Below, in pieces: positions 1-5,470 of a DNA stretch of 5,470 nt. Each line of letters begins with the position of its first letter. Positions within the stretch are counted from its first letter, which is position 1. A model generated the notes under the pieces. That model was not told the DNA's origin. It saw only the letters and a list, made by a program, of their open reading frames with translations, and ran no database searches. The stretch covers positions 1-5,470 of the forward strand of contig DRBW01000007.1 of assembly GCA_011042705.1 (NCBI GenBank). Reading direction: 5' to 3'. This DNA is from Caldifarciminota bacterium. Lineage in GTDB: Bacteria; Hydrothermota; Hydrothermia; B15-G9; DRBW01. Position numbers and translations under genes: made by a program.

Positions 1-583
1 GCATCCTGCGGAAGGACCCGGCGGGAGATATGGCTTTCACCTCTTTGAGCTTTTTCATCGCCTCCAGTATGTCCTGCACGATGGGGAAGGCGAGACCCAG
101 CGGAATCCTCTCCTTCATCTTCTCATAGAGCTCGAGGCCCTTTATTATGTTCTCTATCTTCTTCGCCCCCATTCCGGGAAGGGAGGCGAGAGAACCATCC
201 TCGAGGACCCGTTTGAAATCCTGCAGGGTTCTCACCCCGAGTTTATCGTAAGCGAGTTTGAGGGTCTTGGGACCAATTCCCTGAACGTCGAGGAGATCGA
301 GGAGCTCTGTCGGCACCTTCGCCATGACCTCCTCGTACCTCTTGATCTTCCCCGTCTCGAGATACTCAGCGATCTTCTCGGCCATGCTCTTCCCTATCCC
401 CGGTATCGATTCGAGTCCCTGAAGGCCCTTCTTCCTGTAAATCTCCTCCACTTCCTCCGGAAGGTCCCTGAGCACCCTCGAAGCCTTTCTATAGGCCGAG
501 ACCCTGAAGGGATTTTCTCCGAGAAATTCGAGCCCGTCGGCGATCCTGTCGAAAATCTCAGATAGCTCTTTGTTCTTGCTCAT
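1..583 (-). CDS. polX: DNA polymerase X family protein, N-terminal 194 residues (3' end outside window)
   Basis: Family X DNA polymerases fill short gaps during base-excision and related DNA repair in the cytoplasm. The reading frame stays open from an ATG at 583-581 to the window edge and gives 194 residues. Residues 1-85 match the 8-kDa domain, with a helix-hairpin-helix at 60-72 (IPGIGKSMAEKI). A second hairpin lies at 99-110 (DVQGIGPKTLKL) and a third at 135-147 (LPGMGAKKIENII). The palm domain begins just at the edge with GSFRR (189-193), the family's nucleotide-binding GS-x-R motif. Catalytic aspartates and any C-terminal PHP nuclease domain, usual in bacterial PolX of about 570 residues, would lie beyond base 1 and are not seen. 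Lys70 aligns with the Schiff-base lysine (Lys72) of human Pol beta, so dRP-lyase activity is possible but unproven. The start is supported by GGAGG five bases upstream. The gene lies 44 nt after the glycosyltransferase on the same strand, with no evident functional tie to it. Confidence 0.93.
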   Translation of the reverse strand, partial: MSKNKELSEIFDRIADGLEFLGENPFRVSAYRKASRVLRDLPEEVEEIYRKKGLQGLESIPGIGKSMAEKIAEYLETGKIKRYEEVMAKVPTELLDLLDVQGIGPKTLKLAYDKLGVRTLQDFKRVLEDGSLASLPGMGAKKIENIIKGLELYEKMKERIPLGLAFPIVQDILEAMKKLKEVKAISPAGSFRRM

Positions 584-588
584 GGTCT

Positions 589-601
589 CCTCCCTCACCT
601 C
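589..601 (-). promoter_or_regulatory. Tandem Shine-Dalgarno sequences of polX
   Basis: Read on the minus strand, GAGGTGA (601-595) is followed by GGGAGGAG, whose GGAGG core is at 593-589, five bases before the polX ATG. Both can pair with the 16S rRNA tail. The nearer one has a normal if short spacing and fixes the start. The farther one lies 11 nt from the ATG and could act as a standby or alternative site. This is seen directly in the sequence; the functional reading is inferred. Confidence 0.7.
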
Positions 602-603
602 TT

Positions 604-631
604 ATTTTAAGCCGGAGGCGATCAGGTTCAA
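604..631 (-). promoter_or_regulatory. Possible sigma-70-like promoter for polX
   Basis: On the minus strand TTGAAC (631-626) and TAAAAT (609-604) are separated by 16 bases, each one mismatch from the TTGACA and TATAAT consensus. The -35 box overlaps the stop codon of the glycosyltransferase. A transcript from here would start near 597 and have a leader of only about 14 nt, which still contains the nearer Shine-Dalgarno core. It would let polX be expressed apart from the envelope genes. The match could be chance, since the organism's promoter consensus is unknown and this is the only AT-rich stretch in the gap. Confidence 0.25.
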
Positions 632-2025
632 GACGCCGGCAGTCCCCGCGCGATCAGCCCCGCCCTGTTAATCAACTTCCGGCGTTCCATAGCGGCTTTC
701 CTCGCGAGAGTTTTCAGATTTATCTTTCTCTCCTCTTCCGTTGTGATGTCGGAGGAACCGCCGTGTTTCCTGTAGCGATACAGCACGCGGTGTATCCTGA
801 CCAGATCGTGGCTCTCCACAGCTTTCAGGACCATGTCGTAGTCCTCGCCGAAATCAGGGAAATTCCGCTCGTCGAAAAGCCCCAGTTTCAGGAGCACGCT
901 CCTCCTCCATATCCTCAGCGCCCCGGCTCCCTCGGTCCTGAGGATGTTATTTCTGTCGAATTCGAGATGCCTGACCACGCCGAGCTCCTCTATCAATCCT
1001 CCCTCCTCGTCGATGACCTCATAGTATGAAACCCCGAGAGCTGCCTCGGGATGTTTCTCCATCGCGCCAAAGGCCACCTCCAGGGCATCGGGTGTGTACT
1101 CGTCGTCGGAATCGAGCTGAGCCACGTACCGCCCTCTGGAGTAGCGAACACACAGATTGAGGGCCTCCGCCAGGGTGCCTCCCTCCACGAAAATCGGCCT
1201 AATTCTCCTGTCCTTCTCGGCATATTCGGCGATTATCTCCTTAGTGCCGTCGGTCGAACCCGTATCGGTGATCACCACCTCGAAGTCGACAAAAGTTTGC
1301 CTCATGAGGCTGTCAAGGGCTTTACCTATGAACCTGGCGCGGTTTCTAACTGGTATGATGACGGATATGGGGACCTCCCCGTCCCCATCGATCACCTTCC
1401 TGATCCCGCCGGAGAGAAAAGCGCCTCTCCGTTTGAGCATGTCCTTGAAGGCTTTCTCGACCTCCCTCTCAAGCTCGGGCGGATAGTTGAGATAACTGAA
1501 AGAAGCCAGAAGCCCCCCGCTCCCACCGCTAAGGGGAACTTCGTATAGAGGTTCCCGAAGGCGGATGATCTTCCCTCCCCTTTCCTCGAGGCGAAGCCTG
1601 AAATCGTAGAGATATGCCCTTTTGAATTCAGGCCTGAGCCCGAGCTCCAGGAGCACACTCTTTTTCACGCCGAGGACATAGCCCATGGGGAACCTCTCGG
1701 TGATGTCCCCGCGATAGTCGTAGAGCCTCCTCGGAGTTCCGCCTTCTATGTGGTCGCTGAAAACCAGGACCGGATAAGGTCTTTCCATGGCATCGGAGAA
1801 AATCCTCTCAAACCCCTCCATAAACCTTGCGGGCCCCAGGAGAAAAAGAAGGTACTCCCCCCTCGCCTTCCTGGCCGCCTCCATGATGAAAGGAACGTCC
1901 TCTTCCACTTCTATAACATTAACGTTGCTAAAATTGGCCCTCTGCCTTGTGAAAATCTCTATCTTACCGGGATCGATCGCGCCGGAGGGAAGGAACTTCC
2001 CTCCGGCGCAGATAAGGCTGATCAT
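628..2025 (-). CDS. Family 2 glycosyltransferase with a degenerate second GT-A domain at the N-terminus
   Basis: This is a predicted cytoplasmic enzyme that transfers a sugar from a nucleotide-sugar donor to an unknown acceptor; no signal peptide or membrane segment is visible in its 465 residues. The active GT-A domain is C-terminal (about 218-426). It has the opening strand ISVIIPVRNRARF (220-232), the nucleotide-binding DTGSTDGT (254-261), the metal-binding D305-S-D307 in LDSDDE, and the likely base region GEDYD (393-397). Residues 1-200 look like a second, compact GT-A fold. KKSVLLELGL (121-130) matches RRSVLLKLGL (374-383), and GEYLLFLLGP (56-65) lines up with GRYVAQLDSD (298-307), so the metal-binding DSD has become LGP. 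The ATG overlaps the htrA stop by one base (TGATG) and no strong ribosome site precedes it, so translation probably depends on htrA. Neighbours suggest envelope glycan synthesis (lipopolysaccharide, capsule or protein glycosylation), but donor and acceptor cannot be told. The GT2 call is firm; the role is inferred. Confidence 0.93.
   Translation of the reverse strand: MISLICAGGKFLPSGAIDPGKIEIFTRQRANFSNVNVIEVEEDVPFIMEAARKARGEYLLFLLGPARFMEGFERIFSDAMERPYPVLVFSDHIEGGTPRRLYDYRGDITERFPMGYVLGVKKSVLLELGLRPEFKRAYLYDFRLRLEERGGKIIRLREPLYEVPLSGGSGGLLASFSYLNYPPELEREVEKAFKDMLKRRGAFLSGGIRKVIDGDGEVPISVIIPVRNRARFIGKALDSLMRQTFVDFEVVITDTGSTDGTKEIIAEYAEKDRRIRPIFVEGGTLAEALNLCVRYSRGRYVAQLDSDDEYTPDALEVAFGAMEKHPEAALGVSYYEVIDEEGGLIEELGVVRHLEFDRNNILRTEGAGALRIWRRSVLLKLGLFDERNFPDFGEDYDMVLKAVESHDLVRIHRVLYRYRKHGGSSDITTEEERKINLKTLARKAAMERRKLINRAGLIARGLPAS
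1426..2025 (-). other. Degenerate N-terminal GT-A-like domain within the glycosyltransferase
   Basis: This marks residues 1-200 of the glycosyltransferase, which can be lined up by eye with its own C-terminal catalytic half. Shared landmarks are the opening strand (ISLICAGG against ISVIIPVRN), a helix leading into A-R-G-E-Y against S-R-G-R-Y, the KKSVLLELGL/RRSVLLKLGL block, and the closing PLYEVPLSGGSGG against VLYRYRKHGGSSD. The segment carrying the nucleotide-binding Asp-x-Gly-Ser motif is shortened, the DSD metal site reads LGP, and the ED pair before the final helices reads YD. A catalytically dead domain used for acceptor binding, dimerisation or stability is the simplest reading. This is inferred from a manual alignment without statistics. 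Confidence 0.6.
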
Positions 2026-3572
2026 CAGTCTTCGGGTCTTATGGCTATTATCCTCGGAATCCCCTGCCTCTTCACGTAGAAGATGACCGGTTTCTTTCTC
2101 TTTCCGTATTTTTTCTTCGCGGACTTAAAATCATCGAGGGTATTGATTTTCACTCCTCCCACCTTATAGATCACGTCGCCGGTCCTTATGCCCGCATCGG
2201 ATGCCTTGCCCTCCACGTCGACATCCACAACCACGACGCCAGCATCCTCTTTGACGCCGAGAGACTTTGCCCTTTCCGACCTGACATCGATGACTTTCAT
2301 CCCGAGCCAGGAGACCTCCCCTTTTGTCACCCTTTCCTCCTCGCCTTCTTCTTCCTTAGCCGCCACCTGTTCGCCCGGGTATTCGGTCAATTTCAGCTTT
2401 ATCTCTTTTTCCTTTCCATCGGGTTTCCTGATTTTGAGGGTCACCTCGGTTCCCGGGGGCGTCTCAGCCACCATAAGCCTGAGGGACTGAACGTCTTCAA
2501 CAGGCTTCCCGTTGAATTCCAGGATGAGGTCGCCGTCCTCGAGGCCCGCTTTTTCCGCCGGTGTCCCTTTCTCCACCTGCACTATAAGGGCTCCCATCGG
2601 TTTCTCGAGGCCGTAAGCCTCTGCGATGTCGCCGGTCACATCCTGAATTCTGACCCCTATGTAACCCCTGACGACTTTCCCCTTCTCGATAAGCTGCTGT
2701 GCAATGTATTTTGCCAGATTAATGGGAATGGCAAAACCTATCCCTATGAAACCGCCTGACGGCGTCGTTATGGCCGTGTTTATGCCTATCACTTCGCCCT
2801 TTATGTTGACGAGGGGCCCTCCCGAGTTGCCGAAGTTGATGGCGGCATCTGTCTGAATGAAATCCTGGTAGTCAGGACCTTCGGGGAGGTTGATGCCCGA
2901 CCTGCCCTTGGCGCTTATGACTCCCACGGTTACCGTTCTATCCAGACCGAAGGGATTGCCTATGGCTATGGCCCAGTCGCCCACCTCTATCTTGTCCGAG
3001 TCACCGAGCTTCACCACAGGGAGCTCCTTGTCGCTCTTTATCTTGAGTACGGCGATATCGGTTCGCGGGTCCTTTCCCACGAGCTCCACATTTTTACCCT
3101 TGTACTCGCTCTTGTCCGAGAGCCTGACGATGATCTTATCGGCTCCCTTAACCACATGGTTGTTGGTCAAAATAAAGTACTCGTCGCCCTTTCTGTCGAA
3201 AATAAAGCCAGATCCCAGCACGTGGGCCTTCCTTTCGGGCATGCTGAAGGGTTCTGACTCGAAAAATTTTTTGAAAAATTCCTCGAAAGGTCCCCTGTAC
3301 TCGAAACGAAAAGGAGCTCCCTCTTCCTTTACGATCCTCTCAGCCGCGATGTTAACCACAGCAGGCATCACTTCTTTCGCAACCTTGACGAAGGGGGAAT
3401 GGAACCCGTCGGGGGTCAAGCTGGAAGGGAACTCCGATTCGGCGAGCTCCTGAACCTTTTCTGAGGGCTGAGCCTGAGTGACCGGCGACAGGCCCAACCT
3501 CGCAGTTAGAACGAGACCGGAGATCAGCCCCAAAGCAAATAGCAACACAGCCCACTTCCAGGTCTTCCTCAT
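2025..3572 (-). CDS. htrA: HtrA/DegP-family periplasmic serine protease with two PDZ domains
   Basis: A secreted quality-control protease that degrades, and in some relatives chaperones, misfolded envelope proteins, including unfolded outer-membrane proteins. The 515-residue product begins with a signal sequence: basic MRKTWKW, then a hydrophobic stretch to about residue 23. Cleavage after VTQA (31-34) is plausible, though retention as a membrane anchor cannot be excluded. The trypsin-like domain (about 58-295) has the full triad: His139 in TNNHVV, Asp172 in RTDIAVLKI, and Ser250 in GNSGGP. A Phe/Glu-rich segment (90-110) corresponds to the LA loop. PDZ1 spans about 302-397 (opening RGYIGV) and PDZ2 about 421-512 (opening SWLGMKV), joined by an acidic linker (407-413, EEEGEEE). 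Length and layout match DegP/DegQ/MucD. The ATG follows a strong Shine-Dalgarno sequence 15 nt after bamA. Co-expression with bamA fits a shared role in outer-membrane protein assembly. Envelope-stress control is common for this family but no such promoter is visible here. Confidence 0.97.
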   Translation of the reverse strand: MRKTWKWAVLLFALGLISGLVLTARLGLSPVTQAQPSEKVQELAESEFPSSLTPDGFHSPFVKVAKEVMPAVVNIAAERIVKEEGAPFRFEYRGPFEEFFKKFFESEPFSMPERKAHVLGSGFIFDRKGDEYFILTNNHVVKGADKIIVRLSDKSEYKGKNVELVGKDPRTDIAVLKIKSDKELPVVKLGDSDKIEVGDWAIAIGNPFGLDRTVTVGVISAKGRSGINLPEGPDYQDFIQTDAAINFGNSGGPLVNIKGEVIGINTAITTPSGGFIGIGFAIPINLAKYIAQQLIEKGKVVRGYIGVRIQDVTGDIAEAYGLEKPMGALIVQVEKGTPAEKAGLEDGDLILEFNGKPVEDVQSLRLMVAETPPGTEVTLKIRKPDGKEKEIKLKLTEYPGEQVAAKEEEGEEERVTKGEVSWLGMKVIDVRSERAKSLGVKEDAGVVVVDVDVEGKASDAGIRTGDVIYKVGGVKINTLDDFKSAKKKYGKRKKPVIFYVKRQGIPRIIAIRPED

Positions 3573-3579
3573 GAGACCT

Positions 3580-3590
3580 TCACCTCCTTA
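3580..3590 (-). promoter_or_regulatory. Full-length Shine-Dalgarno sequence of htrA containing the bamA stop codon
   Basis: On the minus strand the bases TAAGGAGGTGA (3590-3580) are an uninterrupted 11-base complement to the E. coli-type 16S rRNA 3' tail. The first three are the TAA stop codon of bamA. The GGAGG core sits 10 nt before the htrA ATG at 3572-3570. This fixes the htrA start and predicts strong initiation that directly follows termination of bamA. Confidence 0.85.
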
Positions 3591-5470
3591 GAAGCTTGTT
3601 CCGATTTGAAACTGGGTCATCCATTTGTTCCCCAATTTATCAAAACCATAGGACTCGTAAATGCCGAGGACGCCGACCATGGGGATCTCGATGTTAAATC
3701 CCACGCCCGCACCTCTTTTGTATCTGCTCAGCTTAAATTCCGAAAATCGGTCAGCCGTGAGCCCGGCGTCGAAAAAGCCCACCACATAGAAACCCTCGGC
3801 AGGCCTGTATCTGAGCTCCAGAGTAACCGTGTTGAAAATCCGCCCGCCTATAAGGGTTCCATTTCTGTAGATGCCGATACTCCTGTCGTCATACCCCCTG
3901 ACCCCGTAATAATCGGTGCCGCCCAGGAGAAAACGCTTGTAAAGAGGCACATCAATGGAAGCCGAGAGGCTCTCGAGGTGTCCCAGACGGGTCCTCCCGT
4001 GAAGGATGACTTTCTCCCCGCCCAGCGGCCTGAAAGTTCCCGCCTCCAGAAGCTGCCTGAAGTAATGGACCTCCCCGCCGAGGACTCCGCCGGCCTTTTC
4101 CACCGAATAGGAGACCCTCGTTCCCCTGATGGGGTTGAAAAGCCTGTCGCGAGAATCGAAGGCCAGGCTGAAATTGGCCCTCGACGTCAACTGGGGGCCC
4201 TCTCCCCAATAGGAGAGGTGACTCTCGAGTTCCTTCGAGACATCTTTCAACTCAACCTTCTCAAGAGTATAGCCCAGGGAAAGGTGCCAGTAGTCATTCC
4301 AGAGCCTCTTCGAATAGAAAACCGAGCCGCCTCTCTCGATCTCCTTGTATTCCGGATAATAGTGTCCGAGGTTGTGGACGTCAAACCCCAGCGATTGGGG
4401 CTTCCCAAGAAGCCACGGCTCGGTGAAGGAAAACCTGAAATTCCTCACTTTCTTTCCGAAATCCACCAGGATGCTCATCGATTGTCCTCGTCCGAAGAGG
4501 TTGGGCTGATTAAAATTGAGGTTTCCAAAGAAGCCCTCGGCCTGGGAATAACTGACCCCGGCGCCAATCTGTCCGGTGCTCTTCTCCTCGACGTGGAAAA
4601 CGAGGTCCACAAAGCTGGTATCCTCGGTCTGGCGGAAGTTGACGCCCACATTTCCGAAGTAATTCAGGTACATGAGGTCACGCTGACTCTTGGCGAGTTT
4701 CCCGGTAGAGAAATATTCTCCCGGAAAGATGTCGAGCTCCCTTCTTATGACTGATTCACGGGTTTTCGTGTTGCCCACGATATCGATTAGCCTCACCTTC
4801 ACGCGGCTTCCCTCAAAGATCCTGAACTCTACATCGACGATCGAATCATTCCTGATCTTCTCGAAGGGCACCGCATGGGCATAGATATATCCCGAATCTC
4901 CGTAAAGTGCCTGGATCATGCCCAGAGCTTCTTCGAGCTTTGACTGGCTGTAGGCCTTCGGGTCCCAATTCTCTCCCTTATAGATCAGGGTAATCGCCTC
5001 CCACAGCCCCGGCTTTTCCTCCACCAGGATGATTCTATCGGAAAGAAAATCGGTCGAATAAACCGTGTTGCCATCAAATGAAACTTTTCCGAATACATAC
5101 CTCGGCCCCTCATACACCTTCACGTAGAGATATACGCCGTCGTCCCTGTATTCGACGCCGCTGGAATCGATCCTGGCCTCGGGGTGGCCGTGATCGGCAT
5201 AATACCGCACGATCCTGTCCAGATCCTCCTCCCACTGATCGGGATCGAATTTTCCGCTCCTGAGGAAGGACCTCTCCTTGTTCTTCATGATCGATTTGAT
5301 CTTCTTCGTGCTCACCGCCCTGTTCCCTTCCACGACAATTTTCTTGATGAAAAACTTCCCGTTCTCGTGAACTTCAAGGGTCAGCGTGGCCTCGCCGTTC
5401 TCGTCGGGCTCCGAGAGATGATCCTCAACACTTACTTTAAGATACCCCTTCCTCCGATAAAGTTCCTTTA
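3588..5470 (-). CDS. bamA: Outer-membrane protein assembly factor BamA, C-terminal 626 residues (5' end outside window)
   Basis: BamA is the Omp85-family beta-barrel that folds and inserts other outer-membrane proteins. The frame is open to the window edge, so a GTG at 5333-5331 inside a POTRA strand (KIVVEGN) is not taken as the start. Numbering visible residues from the edge, 1-37 are the end of one POTRA domain (YRRKGY), followed by three more at about 39-122, 123-221 and 222-297, each with a G-N turn (EGN 47-49, DGN 132-134, VGN 231-233). The 16-stranded barrel begins near 298 (TGQIGAGVSYS). Omp85 hallmarks are NLFGRGQ (323-329), the loop-6 motif VRGY (523-526), FFDAGL (565-570) and a C-terminal beta-signal ending in Phe (FQIGTSF). 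A usual BamA has five POTRA domains and about 750-850 residues, so roughly 100-200 are missing. BamA is preferred over TamA because of the POTRA number and the HtrA neighbour. POTRA4 seems to hold an insertion near 149-163. No promoter is visible. Confidence 0.95.
   Translation of the reverse strand, partial: KELYRRKGYLKVSVEDHLSEPDENGEATLTLEVHENGKFFIKKIVVEGNRAVSTKKIKSIMKNKERSFLRSGKFDPDQWEEDLDRIVRYYADHGHPEARIDSSGVEYRDDGVYLYVKVYEGPRYVFGKVSFDGNTVYSTDFLSDRIILVEEKPGLWEAITLIYKGENWDPKAYSQSKLEEALGMIQALYGDSGYIYAHAVPFEKIRNDSIVDVEFRIFEGSRVKVRLIDIVGNTKTRESVIRRELDIFPGEYFSTGKLAKSQRDLMYLNYFGNVGVNFRQTEDTSFVDLVFHVEEKSTGQIGAGVSYSQAEGFFGNLNFNQPNLFGRGQSMSILVDFGKKVRNFRFSFTEPWLLGKPQSLGFDVHNLGHYYPEYKEIERGGSVFYSKRLWNDYWHLSLGYTLEKVELKDVSKELESHLSYWGEGPQLTSRANFSLAFDSRDRLFNPIRGTRVSYSVEKAGGVLGGEVHYFRQLLEAGTFRPLGGEKVILHGRTRLGHLESLSASIDVPLYKRFLLGGTDYYGVRGYDDRSIGIYRNGTLIGGRIFNTVTLELRYRPAEGFYVVGFFDAGLTADRFSEFKLSRYKRGAGVGFNIEIPMVGVLGIYESYGFDKLGNKWMTQFQIGTSF

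Noticed and set aside
611..640. Inverted repeat GCCGG...CCGGC after the glycosyltransferase as an intrinsic terminator
   Set aside because: The stem is only 5 bp with a loop of about 20 bases and is followed on the minus strand by TTAAAATAAG, not a T-run, so a Rho-independent terminator is not supported.
1051..1548. Open frame of 165 codons on the plus strand, antisense to the glycosyltransferase
   Set aside because: It overlaps the catalytic GT2 domain, has no recognisable motif, and competes with other overlapping shadow frames in the same region.
2890..3453. Open frame of 187 codons on the plus strand, antisense to htrA
   Set aside because: It overlaps the protease domain of htrA with its intact catalytic triad. 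The translation is a Ser/Leu/Thr-rich low-complexity shadow with no family features.
3606..4754. Long open frame of 382 codons on the plus strand, antisense to bamA
   Set aside because: It lies entirely within the well-supported bamA barrel and POTRA coding sequence, shows no recognisable motif, and is explained by the strong purine-rich codon bias of bamA that keeps stops out of the opposite strand.
5331..5333. GTG as the start codon of bamA
   Set aside because: The frame stays open upstream to the window edge and encodes typical POTRA sequence (YRRKGY, then LEVHENG), and the GTG falls inside the first strand of the next POTRA domain.
1..5470. Defence system, mobile element, CRISPR array or RNA gene
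   Set aside because: The whole window is filled by four chromosomal housekeeping-type genes on one strand; no transposase or integrase motifs, direct repeat arrays, tRNA-like cloverleaf or terminal inverted repeats were seen.

Overview
The window carries four protein-coding genes, all on the minus strand and tightly packed. In transcription order (right to left) they are bamA (outer-membrane protein insertase, 5' end outside the window), htrA (periplasmic DegP/DegQ-type serine protease with two PDZ domains), a family 2 glycosyltransferase, and polX (family X DNA polymerase, 3' end outside the window). The gaps are 15 nt, a 1-nt overlap and 44 nt. No tRNA, rRNA, CRISPR array, insertion sequence, long repeat or convincing intrinsic terminator was seen. 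No stretch above 300 bases lacks a gene.

The organism is a Gram-negative (diderm) bacterium, because BamA and a BamA-linked periplasmic HtrA need an outer membrane. Codon use is moderately GC-rich and purine-rich (many GAG, AAG, AGG and ATA codons), as is common in thermophiles and in several uncultured candidate phyla. The third-from-last POTRA domain of BamA has a form I associate with Bacteroidota/FCB-type BamA (Met-Lys-x-Lys-Glu, then Ser-Gly-Lys-Phe-Asp and a Glu-Asp-Leu-x-x-Ile helix). That placement is inference from memory, and no genus can be named.

The genes make sense as an envelope-biogenesis operon with a DNA-repair gene at its end. BamA folds outer-membrane proteins, and HtrA degrades or chaperones those that misfold in the periplasm. 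The glycosyltransferase probably builds an envelope glycan, though its acceptor is unknown. PolX is a gap-filling repair polymerase with no obvious functional link. It has its own strong ribosome-binding region and possibly its own promoter.

The most notable points are: (1) the glycosyltransferase looks like two GT-A folds in tandem, of which the N-terminal one has lost its metal-binding acidic motif; (2) the bamA stop codon lies inside a full-length Shine-Dalgarno sequence for htrA; (3) htrA and the glycosyltransferase share a base in a TGATG stop/start overlap; (4) POTRA4 of BamA seems to carry an insertion. I found no defence system, mobile element or clearly new multi-gene system.
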